From assembly GCF_036812735.1 (NCBI RefSeq), contig NZ_CP117523.1:2108001-2172000 (forward strand): 64,000 bases of DNA. Direction: 5' to 3'. The DNA comes from Terrisporobacter glycolicus ATCC 14880 = DSM 1288. GTDB lineage: Bacteria > Bacillota > Clostridia > Peptostreptococcales > Peptostreptococcaceae. The position numbers and the translations under genes were made by a program. Below are positions 10,153-18,113 of this stretch, in pieces. The stretch's first letter is position 1. Every line of letters starts with the position of its first letter. Under the pieces are notes generated by a model that did not search any database, was not told the DNA's origin, and saw only the letters and a list, made by a program, of their open reading frames with translations.

Positions 10153-11051
10153 CTTTGCGGAAAAACATCTGGCAACTGAATGCAAATACTTAATATACCA
10201 TTTGTGTATTGTGCAACTATTTTTCCGTTCATTTGTTCCATTAATATCTTGGCAATAGACAATCCTAGACCTGTTGACTTTCTAGCGTCCTCTACTGTAT
10301 AGAAGCGGTCAAAAAGTTTTGCGACTTGTGTTTCAGTCAATCCTGAAGCATGATTTGAAAATACTATCTGTCCATCTTCGTATAAGATAATATGCAAATC
10401 TCCATCGCTATACTTCACTATATTACTCAATATATTTTCAAAAACACGAGAGATTGCATTTCTGTTAAGAAAACACACCACATTTTTCTGTGGAATCACT
10501 ATATCTGGAATGATATTACAATTCTTTATTACTGCATAATAAGATGCAATACTTTCTTCCAAAAGATTATTCACAATTACAGATTCAACAGAAATATGCT
10601 CCACGTTAGAAGCAGTAACTGTGTAGTGAAACAATTCTTCTGTCAGATTCTTTAAAACCACTATGCGGTTCTCAATTTTGCTTAAGTATTTATTTATTAA
10701 ATCGGATTTTTCCTCGTGCTTTAGTAAATCTAAATACGCATAGATTGCAGTCAGTGGTGTTCTCAAATCATGCGAAATATTTGTGATTGCATCTTTAAGC
10801 TCTTTGTCGCCTTGATAAAAATGCTGGCGTTGCTTATAAAGTTCTTCCAGCTGCATATTGACGCTATTTGCTAATTCTCGCATACAATTATCATGACTAG
10901 ATATGTCTATTATTGTATTTGTTTCATGCTCTGCTTTTTCTACTAAACCGATTTTAATTTCTTTAGCTGATTTTCTCAAAAGATAAATTCTTATTGCAAA
11001 AAAAATATTTATACTTAGACTTACAATTAACAAACATATCTTAATTTCCAT
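10149..11051 (-). CDS. Two-component sensor histidine kinase
   Basis: A 300-residue kinase with one N-terminal membrane helix (residues about 5-25) and almost no extracytoplasmic loop, so it is of the intramembrane-sensing style often paired with antibiotic-peptide ABC transporters. The H-box is ISHDLRTPLTAI (phospho-acceptor His), the N-box is around NRNAISRVFENILSN, and the G-box is STGLGLSIAKILMEQ. The ATG at 11051 follows AGAGG. It is the last large gene of the RR-ATPase-permease-kinase cassette, 9 bases after the permease. Such cassettes detect and pump or detoxify lantibiotics or bacitracin-like compounds; the substrate here is not shown. Codon use looks less A/T-biased than the neighbours, hinting at transfer. 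Confidence 0.9.
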   Translation of the reverse strand: MEIKICLLIVSLSINIFFAIRIYLLRKSAKEIKIGLVEKAEHETNTIIDISSHDNCMRELANSVNMQLEELYKQRQHFYQGDKELKDAITNISHDLRTPLTAIYAYLDLLKHEEKSDLINKYLSKIENRIVVLKNLTEELFHYTVTASNVEHISVESVIVNNLLEESIASYYAVIKNCNIIPDIVIPQKNVVCFLNRNAISRVFENILSNIVKYSDGDLHIILYEDGQIVFSNHASGLTETQVAKLFDRFYTVEDARKSTGLGLSIAKILMEQMNGKIVAQYTNGILSICIQLPDVFPQR

Positions 11052-11060
11052 ATTTAACCT

Positions 11061-11888
11061 CTATCTAATATCTTTTTTCTTAAATGATTTTAGTCCAATT
11101 CCAGTTGTGATGACAATAATAATACTTGAATATATAGACAGTTTATAGGGGATTGATACTTGCATACTCGCATATTGAACCGTTTGCCCACCAGGAAGAA
11201 AATCATATAAGAATTCATAAGCACCACGTTCCAATCCATCTACATAACTTGGGTTTGGTGTATCTACGTCATACACAGGCGAACCATTTGTACTTGTATT
11301 AGCAGGAATCATCTCTGGTTCGGCTAATTTAGTATAGATTGCAGTACCTAACATAAAAAAGACTAATGTGCTAAGAATACAAATCACTGCTACCAAGGCT
11401 TTGTTTTGTTCTAGCATAGAAATCAGAGTAAAAATAGATGAATAGGCAATTGTTAATATATACATATTGAAGATTAATTCTATAACAAATCTCAAGTCTG
11501 TTTCAAAAGTTCCTTGTAAAAGCAATCCGATACCTAAACTTATAATAAAATAGATGGTACATAAAATACATACTACAATAATATTAGTAAACCAAAATGA
11601 ATAATAAATTGTTGCTCTTGAATGTCCAACTATAATTTTATTTCGTATTGTACCATCACTGTATTCTGTTCCAACAAACAGAGAACAAAAAACAGCCAGT
11701 AAAATTGCTAAAATGATTGAACAGGCAGAAAATGTCCCCTCTAAGGAAAACATATTTGAAAAATTCTTTACACTATTATAACGCAATAGAGGAGTAAGTA
11801 TTCCTGTGATTATTGTAATAACCACACAGGCAAAAAACACTTTATCTTTTAATAGACGAGAAAGGTTTGCATATATAAGCTTATTCAT
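11061..11888 (-). CDS. ABC-2 type permease of peptide-resistance transporter
   Basis: A 275-residue membrane protein with about six helices and one loop of about 45 residues near 195-240 (MIPANTSTNGSPVYD region). The architecture matches the single-permease subunits of BcrAB/lantibiotic-immunity-like ABC-2 exporters. The ATG at 11888 lies 8 bases inside the ATPase gene and uses the ATPase's GGAGG, so the two are translationally coupled. It probably works as a dimer with the ATPase to protect against a membrane- or wall-active peptide. The specificity cannot be read from sequence. Confidence 0.85.
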   Translation of the reverse strand: MNKLIYANLSRLLKDKVFFACVVITIITGILTPLLRYNSVKNFSNMFSLEGTFSACSIILAILLAVFCSLFVGTEYSDGTIRNKIIVGHSRATIYYSFWFTNIIVVCILCTIYFIISLGIGLLLQGTFETDLRFVIELIFNMYILTIAYSSIFTLISMLEQNKALVAVICILSTLVFFMLGTAIYTKLAEPEMIPANTSTNGSPVYDVDTPNPSYVDGLERGAYEFLYDFLPGGQTVQYASMQVSIPYKLSIYSSIIIVITTGIGLKSFKKKDIR

Positions 11889-12795
11889 ATTTGCGACCTC
11901 CTATCAGATTTATATAATAACTTTCTAAAGACTCCTCAATATCATGTATAGAAATAATATCGCACGCTACTTTTGACAGCTCAAGAGATAATTTAGAAAT
12001 ATGTATTTCGCCATATACACTCACTTTTTCATCTGAAAGAATGTCATATTTGTATTCCATTTTATCTAGTACAAGTAAAAGCTTTTCTACATCAGAGACA
12101 ACCAACTCAACACGCTTCTGGCAGGATACTTCCAATTCCTTTGCTGTGATTTCTTTTACCATAACTCCTTTATCTATAAATCCATAATGCGTTGCAAGAC
12201 GAGAAAGTTCGTCTAAAATATGACTGGAAATGATTACGGTAATCTGTTTTTCGCGATTAAGTTTTAAAATTAACTCTCTTATTTCTATAATTCCCTGTGG
12301 GTCAAGTCCATTAGTTGGCTCGTCTAAAATAAGTAAATCCGGGCTTCCTACTAAAGCAATAGCAATACCCAATCTTTGTTTCATACCTAATGAAAAATTT
12401 TTTACCTTCTTCTTTCCAGTATTTTCGAGACCAACAAACTTCAATAAATCAGGAACAGAGTCAAATGACGGTAAGCCAATAATACTGCATTGCTGTCTCA
12501 AATTATCCGTTGCTGTCAAATCAAGATAAATGGACGGCGTTTCTACAACTGCACCTATTTTTCTTTGTGCCTTTAAAATAGCACAATTTGTATTCTTCAC
12601 ATCATACAATATGTAATCGCCAAAAGTAGGCTTCTGCAAACCACATATTAATCTTATTAAAGTGGTTTTTCCTGCACCGTTTTTCCCAATAATTCCGTAA
12701 ATAGAACCTTTAGGAACGTGCATAGATAGGTTGTTCAATGCTTTATAGTTCTTGTATATTTTACTCAAAGCATTTGTGACTAAGACATACTCCAT
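11881..12795 (-). CDS. ABC transporter ATPase, BcrA/lantibiotic-immunity type
   Basis: A 304-residue ATPase. Walker A is GKNGAGKTT (near residue 36), the signature is NFSLGMKQRL in place of canonical LSGGQ, and Walker B is LLILDEPT, followed by a switch His in ISSHILDEL. The C-terminal third is an accessory region usual for the BcrA group. The frame is open from a GTG at 12804, but that codon overlaps the ribosome site (GAGGTG), so the ATG at 12795 is preferred. Three 12-base-spaced TGTTAAG repeats lie just upstream (12842-12872) and are the likely target of the adjacent response regulator. Confidence 0.92.
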   Translation of the reverse strand: MEYVLVTNALSKIYKNYKALNNLSMHVPKGSIYGIIGKNGAGKTTLIRLICGLQKPTFGDYILYDVKNTNCAILKAQRKIGAVVETPSIYLDLTATDNLRQQCSIIGLPSFDSVPDLLKFVGLENTGKKKVKNFSLGMKQRLGIAIALVGSPDLLILDEPTNGLDPQGIIEIRELILKLNREKQITVIISSHILDELSRLATHYGFIDKGVMVKEITAKELEVSCQKRVELVVSDVEKLLLVLDKMEYKYDILSDEKVSVYGEIHISKLSLELSKVACDIISIHDIEESLESYYINLIGGRKYE

Positions 12796-12841
12796 ATATA
12801 ACACCTCTCTTTTCTTTGATAAATTTATTCTAATGTAAATC

Positions 12842-12872
12842 TGTTAAGAAAGCTGTTAAGAAAAGTGTTAAG
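12842..12872 (-). promoter_or_regulatory. Three direct repeats, probable response-regulator site
   Basis: TGTTAAG occurs at 12842, 12854 and 12866 (CTTAACA when read on the transcribed strand), with an exact 12-base period, between the regulator gene and the ATPase gene. OmpR-family regulators typically bind direct repeats at about one helical turn. A clean -10 box at the right distance is not obvious, so the exact promoter is uncertain. Confidence 0.6.
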
Positions 12873-12888
12873 ACTTTGCAAAGATTTA

Positions 12889-13551
12889 TTATTCTGACAT
12901 TTTAAATCCAATTCCCCAAACCGCTTCAATATATTCTCTACCATTAACTTCCCGCAATTTTTTACGCAAATTACTGATATGCACCCTCAATGAATTTTCC
13001 ATACAGTCGGGTGTATCTTCGCTGATACGGTCAAGTATCATTGTTTTTGTAATTACTTGTGTAGGATTTTGCATGAGAAGTTTCAATATAGCATACTCTG
13101 TTCTTGTCAGTTTCACGGTTTCTTTATCTACCGACACAAAATGAGTATCTGTATTCATCTGAATATCTTTAAATTCCAAAAATACTTTTTCATCAAAACT
13201 GGTTGCTTTTCTAAGCTGAACAGTAATTCTTGCTAAAAGTTCTTCCGTATGAAATGGTTTCGTTACATAATCAACTGCACCACCAAGCAAAAGAGCCACT
13301 TTATCTTTTACATCTACTTTTGCACTCATAATGATAACAGGAGTTTCCGTTATTTTAGTAAGAACTTCCTCCCCGTTCATTCCCGGTAACATTAAGTCCA
13401 ATAATATTAAATCGGGTTTGTTTGAAGAAAGAACATATAATGCTTCTGTACCCGAATAAGCATGAGATACCGAATAACCAGCATTTACTAATATATCGTC
13501 AAGTACTTCGCTGATATAAATATCATCATCTACAATTAAAATATGTTTCAT
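12889..13551 (-). CDS. OmpR-family response regulator
   Basis: A 220-residue regulator. The receiver domain (residues 1-115) has the acidic pair in IVDDDIY, the phospho-acceptor Asp in LILLDLMLPG, and the conserved Lys in TKPFHTEEL. A winged-helix DNA-binding domain (about 125-220) ends with the usual WGIGFKM. The ATG follows AAAGGATTTCAAT. It is first in the cassette, separated from the ATPase by 93 bases that carry three direct repeats, so it probably controls the transporter and is partnered with the kinase at 10149-11051. Confidence 0.95.
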   Translation of the reverse strand: MKHILIVDDDIYISEVLDDILVNAGYSVSHAYSGTEALYVLSSNKPDLILLDLMLPGMNGEEVLTKITETPVIIMSAKVDVKDKVALLLGGAVDYVTKPFHTEELLARITVQLRKATSFDEKVFLEFKDIQMNTDTHFVSVDKETVKLTRTEYAILKLLMQNPTQVITKTMILDRISEDTPDCMENSLRVHISNLRKKLREVNGREYIEAVWGIGFKMSE

Positions 13552-13660
13552 ATTGAAATCCTTTCTAGTTATAGCAACATATTGTTGTTCTTATTCATTA
13601 TAATAGATTTATTCTTATTCCTCAATTAATTTTAAAGGCTTACAATAAAGATTTATATAA

Positions 13661-13838
13661 TTGATTGGTGCAGATATTGTTGAGTCAATACTAGACCCAA
13701 CTATTGATCATATACTAACTCTGGCTGCTTTAGTTATAATCAGAACTATAATATCTTATTTTTTAAATAAATAAATCAAATCTTAAAATAAAAATAGTAA
13801 TCCACCTAACAATTAAGTTGGTGGATTACTTATTATTG
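13661..13838 (+). pseudogene. Decayed copy of DUF1622 gene, 3' end plus terminator
   Basis: 178 bases align without gaps to 17899-18076, covering the last third of the DUF1622 gene and its terminator hairpin, with about eight differences by eye. One change turns a GAA codon into TAA, so even the fragment's frame is shortened. The 5' two-thirds of the gene are absent. It is the first piece of a mosaic of duplicated fragments that extends to 14380. Confidence 0.9.
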
Positions 13839-13860
13839 TATTTAAATATATATTTACCAG

Positions 13861-13940
13861 CCCAAATATTTTCCATAATTCACTTCCTCTTTTATTTACC
13901 CTCTTAATATTTTAATTTACTTATCAATACCATTTAATTT
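13861..13940 (-). pseudogene. Remnant of blaR start and blaI-blaR spacer
   Basis: 80 bases align to 20381-20460: the first five or six codons of the BlaR-like gene, its ribosome site and the spacer to blaI. The remaining 750-odd codons are missing; the sequence jumps directly to the DUF1622 fragment's flank. Confidence 0.85.
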
Positions 13941-14046
13941 CTACTCATCTTCACTAACTGTTGTGCTGTAGATGTATGATTTTTTATTGCTTTTGCCATA
14001 ATATTTTCATTACTTCTAATTCTGATTCAGAAATATTTTGTTTCAT
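13941..14046 (-). pseudogene. Decayed blaI copy with two internal deletions
   Basis: It aligns to blaI at 20461-20826, but 138 and 122 bases are missing, leaving 106 of 366 bases, which is out of frame. The first deletion runs between two copies of TACTC(A/G)TCTT (20462 and 20600), and the second between two copies of TTTTG (20649 and 20771). These are short-direct-repeat deletion scars. The start codon and AGGAG ribosome site are preserved (ATG at 14046). Confidence 0.9.
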
Positions 14047-14060
14047 TGATTAACCTCCTT

Positions 14061-14072
14061 TTACAACTGTAA
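14061..14072. promoter_or_regulatory. Orphan BlaI operator in the decayed copy
   Basis: TTACAACTGTAA, a match to the TACANNTGTA half-palindrome bound by BlaI/MecI repressors. The intact locus has two such sites (20848-20885); here one was lost with the sequence between them. The BlaI made from 20461-20826 could still bind here. Confidence 0.6.
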
Positions 14073-14097
14073 TCCAATAAAGTCAATAATTATTTGC

Positions 14098-14260
14098 TCA
14101 TCAATCTTTGAACTATTTTTATTTGAATATTCATCGTAATTACCAGATGGTTCAATTGCAAAATCATAAAAATTTGTATATGAATTATATGTATCACTTA
14201 TTATATTTAACACATCTGATAAACCTTCGCTACCTTCAGGTATTGATTTTAATTTACTAT
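14098..14260 (-). pseudogene. Decayed copy of the gene truncated by the CRISPR array
   Basis: 14098-14223 aligns base for base in length with 21083-21208. Beyond that point this copy continues for 37 bases (14224-14260), encoding SKLKSIPEGSEG in frame, while the other copy runs into a CRISPR repeat. This copy therefore keeps coding sequence lost from the other. Its 3' end is deleted and joined to the blaI upstream region. Confidence 0.85.
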
Positions 14261-14380
14261 ATAGAAATAGAATTGCATTCCTTAGAATTTGCTCTGGTAA
14301 ATTTGAAAAATATATGACAGTAAATCATGTTCAAAGATTACGATGCCAATGGATACACTGTTAGTGGAAGATAAAAATAG
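14261..14380 (+). pseudogene. Two joined fragments of prfC
   Basis: 14261-14336 aligns to prfC 9332-9407 and 14339-14380 aligns to prfC 9861-9902, with about 450 bases missing between them. The orientation is the same as the intact prfC. It directly abuts the cooS-side terminator hairpin. Confidence 0.92.
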
Positions 14381-14434
14381 CCATAAAAGTTTGCAAACAG
14401 ATACATCTGTTTAGTAAACTCTTATGGCCTTTTT
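14380..14434. terminator. Terminator between prfC remnant and cooS
   Basis: A long imperfect hairpin: GCCATAA...TTATGGC outer arms and AAACAGAT...ATCTGTTT inner arms, with T-runs. It lies 34 bases past the cooS stop and could serve both strands. Confidence 0.7.
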
Positions 14435-14467
14435 AATATATACTTAAAATTAGAATATGGTCAATTT

Positions 14468-16387
14468 TTATGCATTTACATTTTCATTTAATCTTGCTTC
14501 ATATACTTTCTCAAAATGTTTACGTTTCTCTTCTATATCATTGATAATTATTTTAGCTAATTCTTCTGGATTTTCATTAACTGTAAATGATGCTCCTACT
14601 TGTTCTTTTAATCCACCACAAAGTATTTCAACAGCTTTTGATGAACCGCCTACAGGTGGCATTATTCCTAAATATGTGTCTATACCACTTGATACAATAT
14701 AAGTACCTATGGCAACAGCTTTTTCTGACATCCATTCCGGTGCTGATCCTGCTATTGGTAAATCACATATATCTAAGCCTGTATAATTAGCTAATGCTGA
14801 AGCTACATCTAATATACGAGAACAGTCAACACATGAACCCATATGAAGTACTGGTGGTATATCAACTAATTTGCATACTGTGGCAAGACCTTTACCTGCC
14901 ATTTTCTTTCCTTCTTCTTTATCCATGAGTCCATTTTTAGCTGCTGCTTGAGCTGCACATCCTGTGGAAACTACTAAGATATCATTTTTGATTAATTCTT
15001 TCATTACAGTTATATGAGAATTATTTGAAGGTACTCTGGCATTACTACATCCAACAACTCCAACTATACCTCTTATAGCTCCTGATTTTAAGCAGTCCAC
15101 CAATGGTTTTACTGTTCCTGTTTCATCTATTTGAGAATTTACTACTTTATCTAATTGATTTATTATTGCATCTACACTATAACCAACTGTTGCTTTTGAT
15201 TTAAATTCTGGTATAAGTACATTTGCTCTATTTCTATTTTTGTAGTTAAGTACTGCTTCTTTTACTATTTTTAATGCATCTTCATATGCATTTTCTTCTT
15301 TAAATTCCATAAATGTTGAACCTGTTATTTTTGCTTTTTGAGATGTTGTTATGAATTTTGTATGATAGCAATCAGCAACCTTTGCAAGAGCTGGGAATAT
15401 ACATTGAACATCAACTATCATAGCTTCTACTGCCCCAGTTATTACTGCAAGTTCTTGTTGGTGAAAGTCTCCTGCCACTTTTATACCATGTCTCATTGTT
15501 ATTTCATTTCCTGTACAGCACATTCCTGATACATTTATGCCTTCTGCTCCCATTTCTTTTGCTAAAGCTAATAACTCTGAGTCTTGTGATGCTAAAACTA
15601 TCATTTCTGATAATGAAGGTTCATGACCGTGAAGTATTATATTTACTTGATTTTCTTCAAGTACTCCTAAATTTGCTTCTGTCTCAACTGGCATTGGAGT
15701 TCCAAATAATATATCACTAAATCTTGTTCCTATCATTGAACCTTGCCATCCATCTGCCATTGATGTCCTTAATGATAAATTTATTAAACTATCAATATCT
15801 GCTGCACATCCCACATGGGTTGAATGCATTACAGTCGCTATCTCTCTATCTATGGCTCTTGGTTCTATACCTAAGTCTCTCCATATTTTTTGTCTTTTCT
15901 CTGGTGCATTTTTTAAGAATATTGATACTCCAAATGGTTTTCCAAACTCCATCAATGCCACATTTGCAACTTCATGGGCTATATCATATATATCTCTATT
16001 TTCTATTTCTACTCCCCATTCATTAGCTAGTGCTATTAGTTTTTCTTCTTCTCTTATTTTATAATTTCCATCTCTGCTAGTTAATACCATTGTATGAGCT
16101 ATATCCCTGGCGTGGTCAGAGTGAGCTGCAGTTCCTCCTGCACACATTCTGGCAAAATTTCTCCCTACTATTGTATGTTCATCTGCTCCACATAATCCCC
16201 TTGGTGTTTTTGCACTTATTCTACATGGACCCATTGCACAGTTTCTACAGCAAACTCCTTGAAGACCAAATCCACATTGTGCTTTCATTGATAATTTTCT
16301 GTCATATATTGTTTCTACTCCATCTTTTTCAGCTTTATCTAGTAATACACGGCTACTTAAGTCAATAGTCATTAATTTTTTATCCAT
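14468..16387 (-). CDS. cooS: Anaerobic carbon monoxide dehydrogenase, catalytic subunit
   Basis: A 639-residue Ni-Fe CO dehydrogenase that interconverts CO and CO2. N-terminal cysteines at 38, 46, 47, 50 and 55 (CGFGLQGVCCRNCAMGPC) bind the D- and B-clusters. C-cluster ligand regions appear as HVGCAADIDS, GMCCTGNE, GVVGCSNAR, STGCAAQAA and LHMGSCVDCSR. The frame extends to a TTG at 16408, but AAAGGAG sits inside that extension, so the ATG at 16387 is chosen. No cooF, CooC or acetyl-CoA synthase gene is adjacent, so it is a monofunctional enzyme here, probably for CO detoxification or redox balance. A LysR gene is divergent. A former local duplication would once have included this gene. Confidence 0.96.
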   Translation of the reverse strand: MDKKLMTIDLSSRVLLDKAEKDGVETIYDRKLSMKAQCGFGLQGVCCRNCAMGPCRISAKTPRGLCGADEHTIVGRNFARMCAGGTAAHSDHARDIAHTMVLTSRDGNYKIREEEKLIALANEWGVEIENRDIYDIAHEVANVALMEFGKPFGVSIFLKNAPEKRQKIWRDLGIEPRAIDREIATVMHSTHVGCAADIDSLINLSLRTSMADGWQGSMIGTRFSDILFGTPMPVETEANLGVLEENQVNIILHGHEPSLSEMIVLASQDSELLALAKEMGAEGINVSGMCCTGNEITMRHGIKVAGDFHQQELAVITGAVEAMIVDVQCIFPALAKVADCYHTKFITTSQKAKITGSTFMEFKEENAYEDALKIVKEAVLNYKNRNRANVLIPEFKSKATVGYSVDAIINQLDKVVNSQIDETGTVKPLVDCLKSGAIRGIVGVVGCSNARVPSNNSHITVMKELIKNDILVVSTGCAAQAAAKNGLMDKEEGKKMAGKGLATVCKLVDIPPVLHMGSCVDCSRILDVASALANYTGLDICDLPIAGSAPEWMSEKAVAIGTYIVSSGIDTYLGIMPPVGGSSKAVEILCGGLKEQVGASFTVNENPEELAKIIINDIEEKRKHFEKVYEARLNENVNA

Positions 16388-16506
16388 TTCCCCTACTCCT
16401 TTATACAATTCTATTAACTTATGACAATATTAATTTATGATTTTTAACTTCCTTAACTTACACTTAGAATTGTAGCAAAGTAGCAATCTGTTGAATAACA
16501 CAGCTT

Positions 16507-16525
16507 AGTTGTATAATATACAACT
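16507..16525. promoter_or_regulatory. Perfect palindrome in the cooS-lysR divergent region
   Basis: AGTTGTATA-A-TATACAACT: nine-base arms around a single A, enclosing a TATAAT. It lies about 110 bases upstream of lysR and 120 upstream of cooS, so it is a good candidate operator for the LysR protein or a control site for cooS. Confidence 0.55.
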
Positions 16526-16634
16526 TTTAGTTCCTTGACTTTTTTAAATTGTTCCAAGCTTTTAACAATGTTATACTTTTATTGAAATCATTTCAGATAA
16601 TATTTTAATTGATTAAATTAAGGAGTTGAATCAA

Positions 16635-17540
16635 ATGGATATAAAAACGTTAAAATACTTTTTACAAATCTGTAAGGATGGCAGTTTTTCTAAAGCAGCT
16701 AAAAATCTCTACATATCTCAGCAAGGCTTAAGCAAAGCTATAAGTAATTTAGAAAAAGAAATTAACGTTGAACTTTTTTATAGAAATACTACAGGTAATG
16801 AGCTTACAAAATATGGGGAATATTTAAAAAACAAAGGAACAACTATAGTTTATCAGTTCGATATTTTAACTGAAGGTATAAAACAAATGGTAATGGAAGA
16901 TAATGATTACTTGAAAATTGGACTTTCTTATGGAGTTCTCAACGCTTTACCAAGCAATATTATGGAGGAGTTTAACAACCTTTATCCTAATATAATGCTT
17001 AGCCTAAAAGAATATACTGACTTTGATTGTGAAGAAGCAGTCTTAAATGGTGAAATTGATTTAGGTTTTGCTATTCATTATTTTAATAATAATAAATTTG
17101 ATTATAATTTCGTAAAATCAGAAAAGCTTTATGCTATTGTTAACAAGAAACATCATCTATGCAATAAAAAAGAAATTGACTTTAAAGATTTAAAAAATGA
17201 AAAAATCATTCTAAATAGTAACAAATCTAAAATTCATCATAACTACATAATAAAATGTTTGGAAAACAAATTTGATCCAATTATATATACTCAAACTGAT
17301 GAAATGATACTTATTCATGATTTGGCTAAAAGGAATGAAGGCATTGGTATAAGTATTGACTTTGCTCATACTAAAACATGTAAGATTAATTATATTCCTT
17401 TCAAAGATAAATCATTTACTTGGGATATTTATATGATTACTAAGAAAAATGGTAAGGATAATAAAAATATACAGTTATTTAAAAAATTTATACTAGATCA
17501 AGTGCCCTCTAATAACTCCCAAATATTGCATATATTATAA
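16635..17540 (+). CDS. LysR-family transcriptional regulator
   Basis: A 301-residue LysR protein. The winged helix-turn-helix (residues about 1-60) contains the signature GSFSKAAKNLYISQQGLSKA, followed by a linker helix and a periplasmic-binding-like effector domain (about 90-300). The frame includes an upstream TTG at 16626, but AAGGAG is correctly spaced to the ATG at 16635. It is divergent from cooS, across 247 bases that hold a perfect palindrome, so LysR control of cooS is a reasonable inference. Its ligand is unknown. It is followed by 157 bases with no recognised feature. Confidence 0.9.
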   Translation: MDIKTLKYFLQICKDGSFSKAAKNLYISQQGLSKAISNLEKEINVELFYRNTTGNELTKYGEYLKNKGTTIVYQFDILTEGIKQMVMEDNDYLKIGLSYGVLNALPSNIMEEFNNLYPNIMLSLKEYTDFDCEEAVLNGEIDLGFAIHYFNNNKFDYNFVKSEKLYAIVNKKHHLCNKKEIDFKDLKNEKIILNSNKSKIHHNYIIKCLENKFDPIIYTQTDEMILIHDLAKRNEGIGISIDFAHTKTCKINYIPFKDKSFTWDIYMITKKNGKDNKNIQLFKKFILDQVPSNNSQILHIL

Positions 17541-17697
17541 AAAGATTTTTGATTTATAGAATATGTTATCCCTATAATTAATCTCTGTTTTGAATTATTA
17601 TATTAGCATTAGTTTTATATATAATATGTGACTTGAATATTGTTATTTTATAAAGTTCATACTATAAATAACTAACAATTTATAAGGACTGATTAAT

Positions 17698-18054
17698 TTG
17701 GAATTGAAAAATATATTGCAAATACTTGTTACTATCCTATATTGGTTATCTGTTATAGTAATAATTTATGGTGTTATGATACAGTTTATTGGTTTTGTAA
17801 TATCTGAAGTAACTACTAAAGATAGAGAATTGGCTGTTGAAAAAGTTACTATGCTAAAAAATTTTTTAGGCACATATATATTATTTGCTCTTGAGATATT
17901 GATTGGTGCAGATATTATTGAGTCAATACTAGATCCAACTATTGATCATATACTAACTCTGGCTGCTTTAGTTATAATCAGAACTATAATATCTTATTTC
18001 TTAAATAAAGAAATTAAATCTGAAAATAAAAATAGTAATCCACCAAACAATTAA
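17698..18054 (+). CDS. DUF1622 membrane protein
   Basis: A 118-residue protein with three hydrophobic segments (about 8-35, 60-78 and 83-105) separated by a charged loop (SEVTTKDRELAVEK), a layout typical of DUF1622 (PF07784) small membrane proteins of unknown function. The only sensible start is TTG at 17698, eight bases after TAAGGACT; the first in-frame ATG would remove a membrane helix. It converges on the BlaR-like gene, with a terminator at 18034-18068. A decayed copy of its 3' third lies at 13661-13838. Confidence 0.85.
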   Translation: MELKNILQILVTILYWLSVIVIIYGVMIQFIGFVISEVTTKDRELAVEKVTMLKNFLGTYILFALEILIGADIIESILDPTIDHILTLAALVIIRTIISYFLNKEIKSENKNSNPPNN

Positions 18055-18068
18055 GTTGATGGATTACT
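18034..18068. terminator. Terminator between DUF1622 and blaR-like genes
   Basis: Arms AGTAATCCA and TGGATTACT with an A+T-rich 17-base loop, located between two convergent stop codons. The same hairpin is present in the decayed copy near 13800-13830. Confidence 0.7.
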
Positions 18069-18113
18069 TATTATTGAAATTTTTCTAACTTATGTTTATA
18101 TTTTAAAGTTTAT

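Noticed and set aside
14108..14317. A 69-codon open frame over the mosaic of decayed genes.
   Set aside because: It crosses the junction between two unrelated gene fragments, so it is not an ancestral gene, and lacks a ribosome site.
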